Part shown: one piece after another, positions 1 through 6,267 of the stretch
How the letters are laid out: each line of letters opens with the position of its first letter
How positions within the stretch are numbered: the first letter of the stretch is position 1
From: Sulfurovum sp.
GTDB taxonomy: Bacteria > Campylobacterota > Campylobacteria > Campylobacterales > Sulfurovaceae
Length of the DNA: 6,632 nucleotides
Assembly (NCBI GenBank): GCA_027083995.1
Contig: JALWME010000046.1
Location: forward strand, 1 to 6,632
Direction: 5' to 3'
Position numbers and translations under genes: made by a program
Notes under the pieces: generated by a model
What the model saw: the letters and a program-made list of their open reading frames with translations, nothing else
The model's database searches: none
Told to the model about the DNA's origin: nothing

Positions 1-1281
1 TTTGTAAACCTTTTTGCCATTTATATCTTTAGGTTGAAAGAGCATGAGTGCCATCATAGCTTGGGGTTGCTGTGCAATAAGACTAAAAAGTTCTTTAGAA
101 AGTGTGATGTGTAAATTGGCATCTATTGAAGAGAGTAGTAACAGAGGGTTTGCCTCTATAGCAATAACATTGAATGATTTGTCCAAATCTACTTTACTTG
201 TAATGTTAAATCCACCAAGTTTGTGGCCTTCAGACACTATGTTCATTACAGAAAAATTAGGAATCTCAAAACTAACACCTTTAGAGAGCATCTGTTGCAT
301 AAGGATATTTAGCTCTTGTTTATTGTTGACATCTATGTGTTGCAGTTTTTCAAAAGCAGATATATCTAGACCTTTGGCGTATGTTTCAAAAGCAAAAGTT
401 TCAAAGATGTAGGTCTTAGATTTTGCTGTCATATGCATAGATTTTGCTTGGATATGCATAGTACCAGAAGCAAGACCATCTTTGACTGTAGACGTGGAGT
501 GTATGAGTATGTCATTTATAAGGACGTTAAACTTTGACTTTGCATTGATGTATGCTTTTTCTATGTTGTAGTCTGAACTGTAGTCATAAGGTGTATCTCC
601 TGTGACTTCATAATTACTTACAAGATTTTTAAGTATCATCTCTATGTTATTTGGTATCTGTATAGTGAGTTTTTGAAGGGTTTGATGGATGCTTTTTAGC
701 TTTTTTTCTTTGATATCTCCTGAAAATTTAAGCCCGTGCATACGCAGTGTCATATCTTTGTCTCCATGAAGTACTTCATCTATGTCTTTCATATACCCTT
801 TAAACCCAGTGCCTAGTTTGTTTACTGCGATATGTACGAGAAAGGCTTTTTGCTTTAACATCTCCTCTATTTGGGTTAAGGATTTTTTCTCTGCATCATT
901 ATATGCAGATTCTCTAAGTATCGTAGGTAGGGTGACAGGATAGATATCAAAAGAGACAACAGAATAGGCATCATTTAGATAATAAACATCTACACCGACT
1001 TGCAAGCCTTTTAACATCTTTGCATCGTTAACATTGAGCTGTACGCCTTGACGTGACAGAAAATGGGCTATTTTTTCAGGATCATCAAAAGAGAGAATAA
1101 AATGTTCTTCTTCCTCTTTAATCTCTCTTTGCTTGACTCTAAAGCCCTCTTTTCCCAAAGAGTTGAGTTCTTGGCTTATATGTGTTTTAATTTCAGCAGT
1201 TATTTGTCCTGCTCCTGTAGTGAAATAATACATACCTGCAATAACCATAAGTCCAAGTAGTCCTAATCCAAGTTTCTTCAC
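1..1281 (-). CDS. DUF945/YdgA-like membrane-anchored protein, 3' end cut by window
   Basis: An open frame of 427 codons runs from a GTG at 1281 to the window edge with no stop, so the C-terminus is missing. The start is chosen because AAAGGA (1294-1289) lies 7 bases upstream; an ATG at codon 12 has no comparable site. Residues 1-3 are MKK, followed by one hydrophobic segment (about 4-20), which suggests a signal anchor with the bulk of the protein in the periplasm. The rest is a long alternation of beta-like stretches and charged helices with no cysteine cluster or catalytic motif that I recognise. The overall pattern and the last visible residues (FQPKDINGKKVYK) resemble the DUF945 (YdgA) family, about 500 residues in E. 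coli and of unknown function. Only 4 bases separate it from the aroC stop, so it is very likely the last or a late gene of the aroC operon. The reading frame is certain; the family assignment is moderate. Confidence 0.7.
   Translation of the reverse strand, partial: MKKLGLGLLGLMVIAGMYYFTTGAGQITAEIKTHISQELNSLGKEGFRVKQREIKEEEEHFILSFDDPEKIAHFLSRQGVQLNVNDAKMLKGLQVGVDVYYLNDAYSVVSFDIYPVTLPTILRESAYNDAEKKSLTQIEEMLKQKAFLVHIAVNKLGTGFKGYMKDIDEVLHGDKDMTLRMHGLKFSGDIKEKKLKSIHQTLQKLTIQIPNNIEMILKNLVSNYEVTGDTPYDYSSDYNIEKAYINAKSKFNVLINDILIHSTSTVKDGLASGTMHIQAKSMHMTAKSKTYIFETFAFETYAKGLDISAFEKLQHIDVNNKQELNILMQQMLSKGVSFEIPNFSVMNIVSEGHKLGGFNITSKVDLDKSFNVIAIEANPLLLLSSIDANLHITLSKELFSLIAQQPQAMMALMLFQPKDINGKKVYK
418..459. 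repeat. 21-bp in-frame tandem duplication
   Basis: Two adjacent 21-base units (418-438 and 439-459) agree at 18 of 21 positions, differing only at three consecutive bases in the middle. The unit is a whole number of codons. In the DUF945-like protein it gives the heptads MHIQAKS (residues 275-281) and MHMTAKS (282-288). It looks like a simple local duplication that keeps the frame. Confidence 0.75.
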
Positions 1282-1285
1282 AATG

Positions 1286-2362
1286 TTATCCTTTATATAT
1301 ACACTTTAAATGTTCCATTTTTTTACCCATGTTGAGTAGGGTCATATCTGCCAAAGTAAGTGCCATCATCGCCTCACAAACTACTGTTCCACGTATGGCA
1401 ACACAAGGGTCATGGCGACCTTTTAGGTTACATTTAACCTCTTCATTATGTGTGGTAATGGTATCTTGCTCTTGAAAGATGGAGGGTGTTGGTTTAAAGT
1501 GTGTTTTTACGATGATGGTATCACCATTACTAATCCCACCTAACATACCTCCAGAGTGATTTGATTTGAAGCCATCCAAGGTGATTTCATCGTTATTTTC
1601 ACTTCCTTTGAGGTGTGTGGAGGCAACACCATCACCTATCTCGACTGCTTTGGCTGCATTGATACCCATCATTGCCTCAGCCAAAATGGCATCTAGTTTG
1701 TAGTAAAGAGGTTCACCTAAACCTATGGGTATACCAGTAGCACGGGTAAGTACTACACCTCCTACAGAGTCATGATTCTCTTTCGCTTTGAGTATGGCTG
1801 CTTTTTGTGTAGCTTCTGTATCGGGATCTAATGCATACATTATAGAGGTTTTTGCGTGTGTGAAATCTTGCACTTTGCCTTTAATCCCATCAATTTCACA
1901 GATACCTGCTTCTATAGAGATACCTAGTTCTTTGAGCATGAGTTTCGCTATGGCACCTCCAGCCACACGTGCAGCTGTTTCACGTGCCGAAGAACGTCCG
2001 CCACCACGGTAGTCTCTGAGCCCATACTTATGAAAATAGGTAAAGTCTGCATGACCTGGACGAAAAAGCTCTTTGATATTGTCGTAGTCTTTTGATTTTT
2101 GATTGGTATTAAAGATAATCATGGCAATGGGTGTACCTGTGCTTACGCCTTCAAAGATGCCTGAGAGGATTTCAAATTTATCATCTTCTTTTCTTCCTGT
2201 CTCTAGCTTTGATTTGCCAGGTTTTCTTCTGTCTAGTTCAGATTGTATAAAGTCTTCATTTATAGTTAAACCAGCAGGTACACCATCAAGAATACACCCT
2301 AGAGCCTTTCCATGAGATTCTCCAAAGGTTGTCAAGGTGAGTTTTTTTCCAAAGGTATTCAT
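1286..2362 (-). CDS. aroC: Chorismate synthase
   Basis: This is the last enzyme of the shikimate pathway. It converts 5-enolpyruvylshikimate-3-phosphate to chorismate, needs reduced FMN, and acts in the cytoplasm. The protein is 358 residues, normal for the shorter bacterial form. All three classic signatures are present: [18 protein letters not shown] (residues 14-31), [20 protein letters not shown] followed by [13 protein letters not shown] (104-136), and [11 protein letters not shown] (315-325). H17 and H104 correspond to the two histidines used as general acids in the family. The ATG overlaps the rnc stop as ATGA (2359-2362), with AAGGA 9 bases upstream inside the last rnc codons, so the two genes are probably translationally coupled. 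The end of aroC carries the ribosome binding site of the next gene. Nothing looks truncated or altered. Confidence 0.97.
   Translation of the reverse strand: MNTFGKKLTLTTFGESHGKALGCILDGVPAGLTINEDFIQSELDRRKPGKSKLETGRKEDDKFEILSGIFEGVSTGTPIAMIIFNTNQKSKDYDNIKELFRPGHADFTYFHKYGLRDYRGGGRSSARETAARVAGGAIAKLMLKELGISIEAGICEIDGIKGKVQDFTHAKTSIMYALDPDTEATQKAAILKAKENHDSVGGVVLTRATGIPIGLGEPLYYKLDAILAEAMMGINAAKAVEIGDGVASTHLKGSENNDEITLDGFKSNHSGGMLGGISNGDTIIVKTHFKPTPSIFQEQDTITTHNEEVKCNLKGRHDPCVAIRGTVVCEAMMALTLADMTLLNMGKKMEHLKCIYKG
1289..1294 (-). promoter_or_regulatory. Ribosome binding site for the GTG-started DUF945-like gene
   Basis: AAAGGA on the minus strand, 7 bases before the GTG at 1281. It lies within the last two sense codons of aroC, directly before the aroC TAA. 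It decides the GTG start and implies that ribosomes ending aroC feed the next gene. Confidence 0.65.
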
Positions 2363-3030
2363 TTTTTTAATTCCTTAAGTGCTATTTGGGCTGCTTTTTG
2401 TTGGGCCTCTTTTTTGCTCTTGCCTTTTGCTTTTGCTATGATCTTGTCATTTAAAATGATGGCAATCTCAAACTCTTTTTTATGGTCTGGTCCAGAAGAT
2501 CCTAGCATTTCATAAGAAGGTGTTACGCCATGCGTGGCCTGTGTGAGTTCCTGTAAAGCAGTTTTGTAATCTTTTGATAAAGATTGTAAATCTATTTTGG
2601 GATGACATTCTTCAAGAAGTTTGATGGAGATATTTTTGGCTACCTCTAGCCCTGCTTCTATATAAACTGCCCCAATAATCGCTTCAAAAGCATTGGAGAG
2701 TAGTGAAGGTTTATCTCTGCCATTGTTATTTTCTTCTGCAAGAGAGAGATAAATATAGTTACCTAAGTCAAGTTTTCTGGCAAGTAGTGTAAACCCTGAT
2801 TCGTTGACAAGAGATGCACGTATTTTTGATAAGATACCTTCGTTTGATTTAGGAAATTTACTAAAGAGGTATTCGCCGACAATGAGGTCAAGTACCGCAT
2901 CGCCTAAAAACTCAAGCCGCTCATTATTATAAGGCTTTTTGTCACTTTTATGTGTCAAAGCCTCAATAATCAATTGCTTGTCTTTAAATGTATAGTTCAG
3001 TCGCTTTTCTAGTTGACTGTAATCGTTCAT
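2359..3030 (-). CDS. rnc: Ribonuclease III
   Basis: A double-strand-specific endoribonuclease that processes the rRNA precursor and other structured RNAs; it works as a cytoplasmic dimer. The length of 223 residues is typical. The nuclease domain (about 5-130) carries the signature [15 protein letters not shown] at 35-49, with E37, E40 and D44 matching E. coli E38, E41 and D45. In the second metal-binding motif (residues 112-118) E116 matches E. coli E117, but residue 113 is Asn (codon AAT, 2694-2692) where E. coli has D114. The C-terminal double-stranded RNA binding domain (about 153-222) has DYKTALQE, the [10 protein letters not shown] strand and the basic helix [17 protein letters not shown] lies 8 bases before the ATG. 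It is 14 bases after rnhA and overlaps aroC by 4, so it sits inside the operon. The identification is firm; the effect of N113 is unknown. Confidence 0.96.
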   Translation of the reverse strand: MNDYSQLEKRLNYTFKDKQLIIEALTHKSDKKPYNNERLEFLGDAVLDLIVGEYLFSKFPKSNEGILSKIRASLVNESGFTLLARKLDLGNYIYLSLAEENNNGRDKPSLLSNAFEAIIGAVYIEAGLEVAKNISIKLLEECHPKIDLQSLSKDYKTALQELTQATHGVTPSYEMLGSSGPDHKKEFEIAIILNDKIIAKAKGKSKKEAQQKAAQIALKELKK

Positions 3031-3044
3031 CGAATTGTTCCTTT

Positions 3045-3488
3045 TTATAGTGTTGCTTTTATACGTTCTGCTTCATTGCGTGCAAGTTCATCACAGCGTT
3101 CGTTTTCTGGGTGTCCATTATGTCCTCTGACCCATGTCCCATGCACATTATGTGTTGCAGCTGCTTTTAAGTAAGCTTCCCACAAATCGACATTTTTGAC
3201 TTTTGCAAAGTTTTTACGTACCCATCCGTCTAGCCATTCATTAATCGCTTTTACTACATATGAGCTATCCGAGATGACCTCCACATCACAAGGCTCTTTT
3301 AGAAGTTTGAGTCCCTCTATAACACCTTGAAGTTCCATACGGTTGTTTGTGGTGTGTGTGTCACCTCCAAAATATTCTTTACGTTTTCCATTATATTCTA
3401 AGATACCACCATATCCTCCTGGACCTGGATTGCCTAAGCTGGAACCATCAGAGTAAAGAGTAATCTGTTTTCGGGCTTGTTTTTCCAA
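3045..3488 (-). CDS. rnhA: Ribonuclease HI
   Basis: It cuts the RNA strand of RNA-DNA hybrids, as in R-loops and primer remnants. Numbered from the TTG at 3488 (147 residues; E. coli has 155), the four metal-binding acids are D14 (YSDGS), E52 (NNRMEL), D74 (ISDSSYV) and D133 (CDELA), with the catalytic histidine H123 (RGHNGH). The glycine loop GNPGPGG is at 19-25 and the basic protrusion containing [11 protein letters not shown] at 89-99, so it is the full type 1 enzyme. No ATG is available: a stop lies at 3506-3504, leaving only TTG at 3500 or TTG at 3488. I prefer 3488 because GAGGA (3498-3494) sits 5 bases before it; the 3500 start would add four residues. Either way the gene begins inside the 3' end of the TPR gene (41-base overlap), which suggests coupled translation. 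The function is firm; the start is less so. Confidence 0.95.
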   Translation of the reverse strand: MEKQARKQITLYSDGSSLGNPGPGGYGGILEYNGKRKEYFGGDTHTTNNRMELQGVIEGLKLLKEPCDVEVISDSSYVVKAINEWLDGWVRKNFAKVKNVDLWEAYLKAAATHNVHGTWVRGHNGHPENERCDELARNEAERIKATL

Positions 3489-4509
3489 TGCTTTCCTCAA
3501 CTTTCACAGAGTATATAGACATACAGTTTGGACAACGTTTAAAACTTACAGGAAAACTCTGTTTACATTTTTTACAAAGGAAAGAAAACCGCAACTCTCC
3601 TTCTTTGAATCCATGCTGCTTTGCTGTTGCCAGTATGTCCAGTGCAAAAATACCACTCTCTCCTACTTTACCTGTTTTGCTAAAAGGTTTTTGCAGATAT
3701 CCTTTTGCATAATAAAGAGTATTAAGTTCTTTATTGGCAAGGATTATATCTAAATCGAGTTGTGAATTGGGTAAGAACCAAAGTATGTCAAGTATCTCTT
3801 TTATTCGTGTACTGTCAATGATTTCCCATGCCTCTTTGGTGTCAAGTTTTAGTAATGCAGAGACCACTTCACGATATAGTTTAGGCTCCTCTTTCAAAAT
3901 ACTTTTGAGTCGTTTTATTTTGTGTTCTATTGAAGTGGACTTATTGGATTGTATTTGTAATAGGTCTAAAAACAGTTTAAGTTCGTAGATGTCTTCATTG
4001 AGGAGTTTAAGTGGCTGCAGGATCTCTTGGGCTTTTTTGTATTGGTGCATCATTTCATAGACAATGCCTAGTTGATAAAGCACTTTTACATTACGAGGTC
4101 TTTTGCGTAAAATATCGATATAAATGGATCTAGCACGTTCTAAAAATCCTGCATACAGATAGGTATTTCCAAGTCTTTCCAGAAGTTCTATTTTGCCTGA
4201 GTCTTCTGTTATATTTTTGATAAGATAGAGATAGATAGAGATAGATTTATGATATTCACCTGCATGTTCAAAGGCTTTTGCAAGCAAGGTAAGTGGTTTG
4301 AGCATATGTGTTTCGTAAGGCATATCATTTGTATCTAAGGCACATTCAGAGGAATCAAATTTGTCTAAAAACTTCAGAAGGCGACCTTCTTCTTTTTGTT
4401 GCGTATAAAGCCCCCAACCATACGTAGCTACAGCAATAATTAGACCAATAACAATAATGAGAAGTATAGAAAAAAGAGGGTCATCATAAGCAGGTAATAG
4501 CTGTTCCAA
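3448..4509 (-). CDS. Membrane-anchored TPR protein with C-terminal zinc ribbon (LapB/YciM-like architecture)
   Basis: 353 residues. One transmembrane segment at about 12-34 follows an acidic start (D9, D10) and is followed by K39, R43 and K46, so by the positive-inside rule the rest faces the cytoplasm. Residues about 70-185 form TPR-like helix pairs, clearest at LLAKAFEHAGEYHKSISIY (75-93), LERLGNTYLYAGFLERARSIY (110-130) and LYQLGIVYEMMHQYKKAQEIL (144-164); 190-260 are further helices. Four cysteines, C312-x2-C315 and C326-x2-C329, make a rubredoxin-like zinc ribbon. The order of anchor, cytoplasmic TPRs and rubredoxin-type ribbon is that of E. coli LapB (YciM), which controls LpxC turnover by FtsH. 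I infer similar architecture, not proven orthology. The start is TTG, with AAGGA 5 bases upstream; no better start exists. It is the first gene of the operon and divergent from dnaG. The homologous locus in C. jejuni is, as I recall, annotated only as a putative membrane or periplasmic protein. Confidence 0.85.
   Translation of the reverse strand: MEQLLPAYDDPLFSILLIIVIGLIIAVATYGWGLYTQQKEEGRLLKFLDKFDSSECALDTNDMPYETHMLKPLTLLAKAFEHAGEYHKSISIYLYLIKNITEDSGKIELLERLGNTYLYAGFLERARSIYIDILRKRPRNVKVLYQLGIVYEMMHQYKKAQEILQPLKLLNEDIYELKLFLDLLQIQSNKSTSIEHKIKRLKSILKEEPKLYREVVSALLKLDTKEAWEIIDSTRIKEILDILWFLPNSQLDLDIILANKELNTLYYAKGYLQKPFSKTGKVGESGIFALDILATAKQHGFKEGELRFSFLCKKCKQSFPVSFKRCPNCMSIYSVKVEESIGKTSPKTDYSLL
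3494..3498 (-). promoter_or_regulatory. Ribosome binding site deciding the rnhA start
   Basis: GAGGA on the minus strand lies 5 bases before TTG 3488, inside the coding sequence of the upstream TPR gene. The other possible start, TTG 3500, begins two bases before this motif and has only a weak GAAAG upstream, so this site favours 3488. Confidence 0.55.
4223..4246. repeat. 10-bp tandem repeat, 2.4 copies, inside the TPR gene
   Basis: The unit AGATAGAGAT (plus strand) occurs at 4223-4232 and 4233-4242, with AGAT following at 4243-4246, without mismatch. It encodes the stretch around SISIYLYLI on the minus strand. Ten is not a multiple of three, so gain or loss of a unit would shift the frame. 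Confidence 0.8.
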
Positions 4510-4514
4510 AACGG

Positions 4515-4519
4515 TCCTT
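4515..4519 (-). promoter_or_regulatory. Ribosome binding site for the TTG-started TPR gene
   Basis: AAGGA on the minus strand, 5 bases before TTG 4509. It is the only good purine-rich site in the region and supports a non-ATG start. Confidence 0.65.
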
Positions 4520-4536
4520 AAAAATTATGTGATTAA

Positions 4537-4542
4537 ATTATA
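4537..4542 (-). promoter_or_regulatory. Predicted -10 box for the TPR-rnhA-rnc-aroC operon
   Basis: TATAAT on the minus strand, the mirror image of the dnaG box. A start near 4530 would give a leader of about 20 bases containing the AAGGA at 4519-4515. No -35 match is visible in the region that overlaps the dnaG start. Confidence 0.6.
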
Positions 4543-4553
4543 TCTAACTTAGA

Positions 4554-4559
4554 TATAAT
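4554..4559 (+). promoter_or_regulatory. Predicted -10 box for dnaG
   Basis: A perfect TATAAT. Transcription starting 7-8 bases after its last base would begin at or next to the dnaG ATG (4567), giving a leaderless message. No TTGACA-like -35 lies at the usual distance (4531-4536 is GATTAA); Campylobacterota sigma-70 promoters often lack one. Confidence 0.6.
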
Positions 4560-4566
4560 CTTCTCT

Positions 4567-6225
4567 ATGATAGATAATGCTTCCATAGAATCACTCAAAA
4601 ATAGTATAGATATTATAGATGTAGTCGGTAGCTTTATAGAGTTGCGTAAAGCAGGTGCAAACTACAAAGCGAATTGTCCTTTTCATGGAGAAAAAACCCC
4701 CTCTTTTGTAGTAAGCCCAACTAAGCAGATTTACCACTGCTTTGGCTGTGGCGTAGGAGGGGACAGCATTAGGTTTCTCATGGAACTGGAAAAACTTTCG
4801 TACCCCGAGGCTATAGAAAAACTGGCTTCTATGTTTAACTTTTCTCTAACATATACCAAAGGAAGTTCAGATTACTCTGATGCCAAACGTGTGCTTGAAG
4901 CCATAGGACAATGGTATGTGAAAAATCTCAACCAAAACCAAGTAGCCACAAAATATCTACTAGATAGAGGAGTGAGTCAAAACTCAATAGAACGATTTGA
5001 GATTGGTTATGTACCTACAGGTACAGAGGTGATGCGATTTTTAACTTCCGCTTTGCTCCCTTTGCCTAAAGCAGTAGAAGCAGGCATTATTGCTAAAAGT
5101 GAAAATGAAACTGGTTTTTATGCCAGATTGACAGAGCGTATTACTTTTCCTATCTACTCCGCATCGGCTTCTATCGTGGGTTTTGGAGGAAGAACTATTA
5201 TAAATCATCCTGCGAAGTATATCAACTCCCCACAGACAAAACTTTTTAACAAATCACGCTTACTCTACGGGTATCATTTGGCCAAAGAGAGTATCTATAA
5301 AAACAAAAAGCTCATAGTCTGTGAAGGGTACTTGGATGTAGTGATGTTTCATCAGGCTGGATTTACAGAAGCGGTAGCGGGGATGGGTACGGCTTTGACC
5401 ACAGAGCATTTGCCTATGTTACGTAAGGGTGACCCTAAAATTATATTGGCCTATGATGGGGACAAAGCAGGCGTAGCTGCTGCACTTAAAGCTGCAGATA
5501 TGTTAAGTAAAGCAGGGTTTGACGGTGGAGTAGTACTTTTCCCAGATGGGCAAGACCCTGCAGATCTCATTGCAAAAGGAGAGAGCCAAAAAGTCGCACA
5601 ACTTCTACGGGATGCCAAACCTCTTATCCCTTTTGTTATAGAGAAGATATGTGAGGGATATGATTTAAATGACCCTCGGGCAAAAGAAGCAGCTTTTGGA
5701 GCAGTTAAACAGTTTTTGGAAGGACTCTCCCAAATTATAAAAGATGCCTACATACCTTTGGCAGCTACTGTGTTAGGGGTGGCTCCAGCACTTTTTGGGA
5801 AGCAAACCAATGTGGCACAGGCAAGAGATAACTTTTCTGAGCAAAGAGATGATTCTGCTCATCAAACTATCCTGAAAACATTAATCGCAAAACCAGAACT
5901 TATTGATGATGTATTAAATGTTATTGATATTCAAATGTTTAAAGGCTACGAAGATACCTTTATGGCTCTTTTAAATAAAGACTATAACAATCCTTTATTA
6001 ATGGGATTAGAAATAAATGAGAATATAGTAGTTCTCGAAAAAGAAAAACTAAAAGAATATTTATTATTGCTTCTAAGAAAATACTATACAGATTTGTATC
6101 AAAATATAAGAAATGATAATTCATTAGATTATTCTAAGAAAGGTTATATTTTAAGAAAGATAAAAGTAGATATACTACCAAGATTAAAAAAAGGTGAACT
6201 TGTACCATATGATACAAGTTTTTAA
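4567..6225 (+). CDS. dnaG: DNA primase
   Basis: Makes the short RNA primers for leading- and lagging-strand replication, working with the DnaB helicase at the fork. It is 552 residues, slightly shorter than E. coli (581). The N-terminal zinc-binding domain has C37-x2-H40 and C58-x2-C61 (CPFH, CFGC). The catalytic core has the IVGFGGR motif (203-209), the toprim glutamate E253 (CEGYLDVV), the aspartates D297 and D299 (AYDGDKAG), and DGQDPADL (327-334). The poorly conserved C-terminal part, from about 430, would be the helicase-binding domain, and its DNA is much more AT-rich than the core. The ATG start fits the usual N-terminus (SIESLKNSIDIIDVV, residues 6-20). There is no Shine-Dalgarno sequence, and TATAAT lies only 7 bases upstream, so translation is probably leaderless. 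It is divergent from the TPR operon and ends inside its own terminator hairpin. Confidence 0.97.
   Translation: MIDNASIESLKNSIDIIDVVGSFIELRKAGANYKANCPFHGEKTPSFVVSPTKQIYHCFGCGVGGDSIRFLMELEKLSYPEAIEKLASMFNFSLTYTKGSSDYSDAKRVLEAIGQWYVKNLNQNQVATKYLLDRGVSQNSIERFEIGYVPTGTEVMRFLTSALLPLPKAVEAGIIAKSENETGFYARLTERITFPIYSASASIVGFGGRTIINHPAKYINSPQTKLFNKSRLLYGYHLAKESIYKNKKLIVCEGYLDVVMFHQAGFTEAVAGMGTALTTEHLPMLRKGDPKIILAYDGDKAGVAAALKAADMLSKAGFDGGVVLFPDGQDPADLIAKGESQKVAQLLRDAKPLIPFVIEKICEGYDLNDPRAKEAAFGAVKQFLEGLSQIIKDAYIPLAATVLGVAPALFGKQTNVAQARDNFSEQRDDSAHQTILKTLIAKPELIDDVLNVIDIQMFKGYEDTFMALLNKDYNNPLLMGLEINENIVVLEKEKLKEYLLLLLRKYYTDLYQNIRNDNSLDYSKKGYILRKIKVDILPRLKKGELVPYDTSF
6197..6223 (+). terminator. Intrinsic terminator of dnaG overlapping the end of the gene
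   Basis: AACTTGTA (6197-6204) pairs perfectly with TACAAGTT (6213-6220) around an 8-base loop, followed by a T run (6219-6223). The dnaG TAA is at 6223-6225, so the whole hairpin lies in coding sequence and encodes the last residues. The stem is AT-rich and moderately stable. An A run at 6186-6192 precedes it. Confidence 0.6.
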
Positions 6226-6234
6226 ATTAATTAC

Positions 6235-6261
6235 AAAAGGTGCAAAGCTTTTAGCACCTCT
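6235..6261 (-). terminator. Intrinsic terminator of the SPOR-like gene
   Basis: On the minus strand AGGTGC (6259-6254) pairs with GCACCT (6243-6238) around a 10-base loop, extendable outward by a G-T and an A-T pair. The second arm runs into TTTT (6238-6235). It starts 6 bases after the stop of the 6585-6268 gene. Together with the dnaG hairpin it separates two converging genes. Confidence 0.6.
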
Positions 6262-6267
6262 GATTTT

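Larger units (their letters stand above)
4537..4559. promoter_or_regulatory. 23-bp perfect palindrome forming a symmetric divergent promoter or operator
   Basis: The left arm ATTATATCTAA (4537-4547) and right arm TTAGATATAAT (4549-4559) are exact reverse complements around a single central C (4548). Symmetry stops at both ends (A4536 against C4560). The outer six bases of each arm read TATAAT on the strand leading outward. It occupies the middle of the 57-base gap between the TPR gene and dnaG. It could be a bidirectional promoter core, a binding site for a dimeric regulator, or both. Confidence 0.7.

Noticed and set aside
44..412. Open frame on the plus strand, 122 codons
   Set aside because: It lies fully antisense to the DUF945-like frame, has no ribosome binding site and an unnatural serine/cysteine-rich composition.
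1063..1260. Plus-strand open frame with a hydrophobic product
   Set aside because: Antisense to the N-terminal part of the DUF945-like gene; the hydrophobicity comes from reading poly-purine coding DNA backwards.
1788..2515. Three plus-strand open frames (1788-2012, 2103-2315, 2312-2515)
   Set aside because: All are antisense to aroC or rnc, whose protein motifs are unmistakable; none shows a recognisable domain.
3498..3500. TTG at 3500 as the rnhA start
   Set aside because: Possible, but the upstream GAAAG is weaker than the GAGGA before TTG 3488, and the extra four residues are not needed for the fold. Kept as an alternative only.
3488..3988. Two plus-strand open frames (3488-3712, 3734-3988)
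   Set aside because: Antisense to the TPR/zinc-ribbon gene; no start signals.
6244..6251. AAAGCTTT palindrome as an operator
   Set aside because: It is just the loop of the minus-strand terminator; a short palindrome of this kind is expected by chance.
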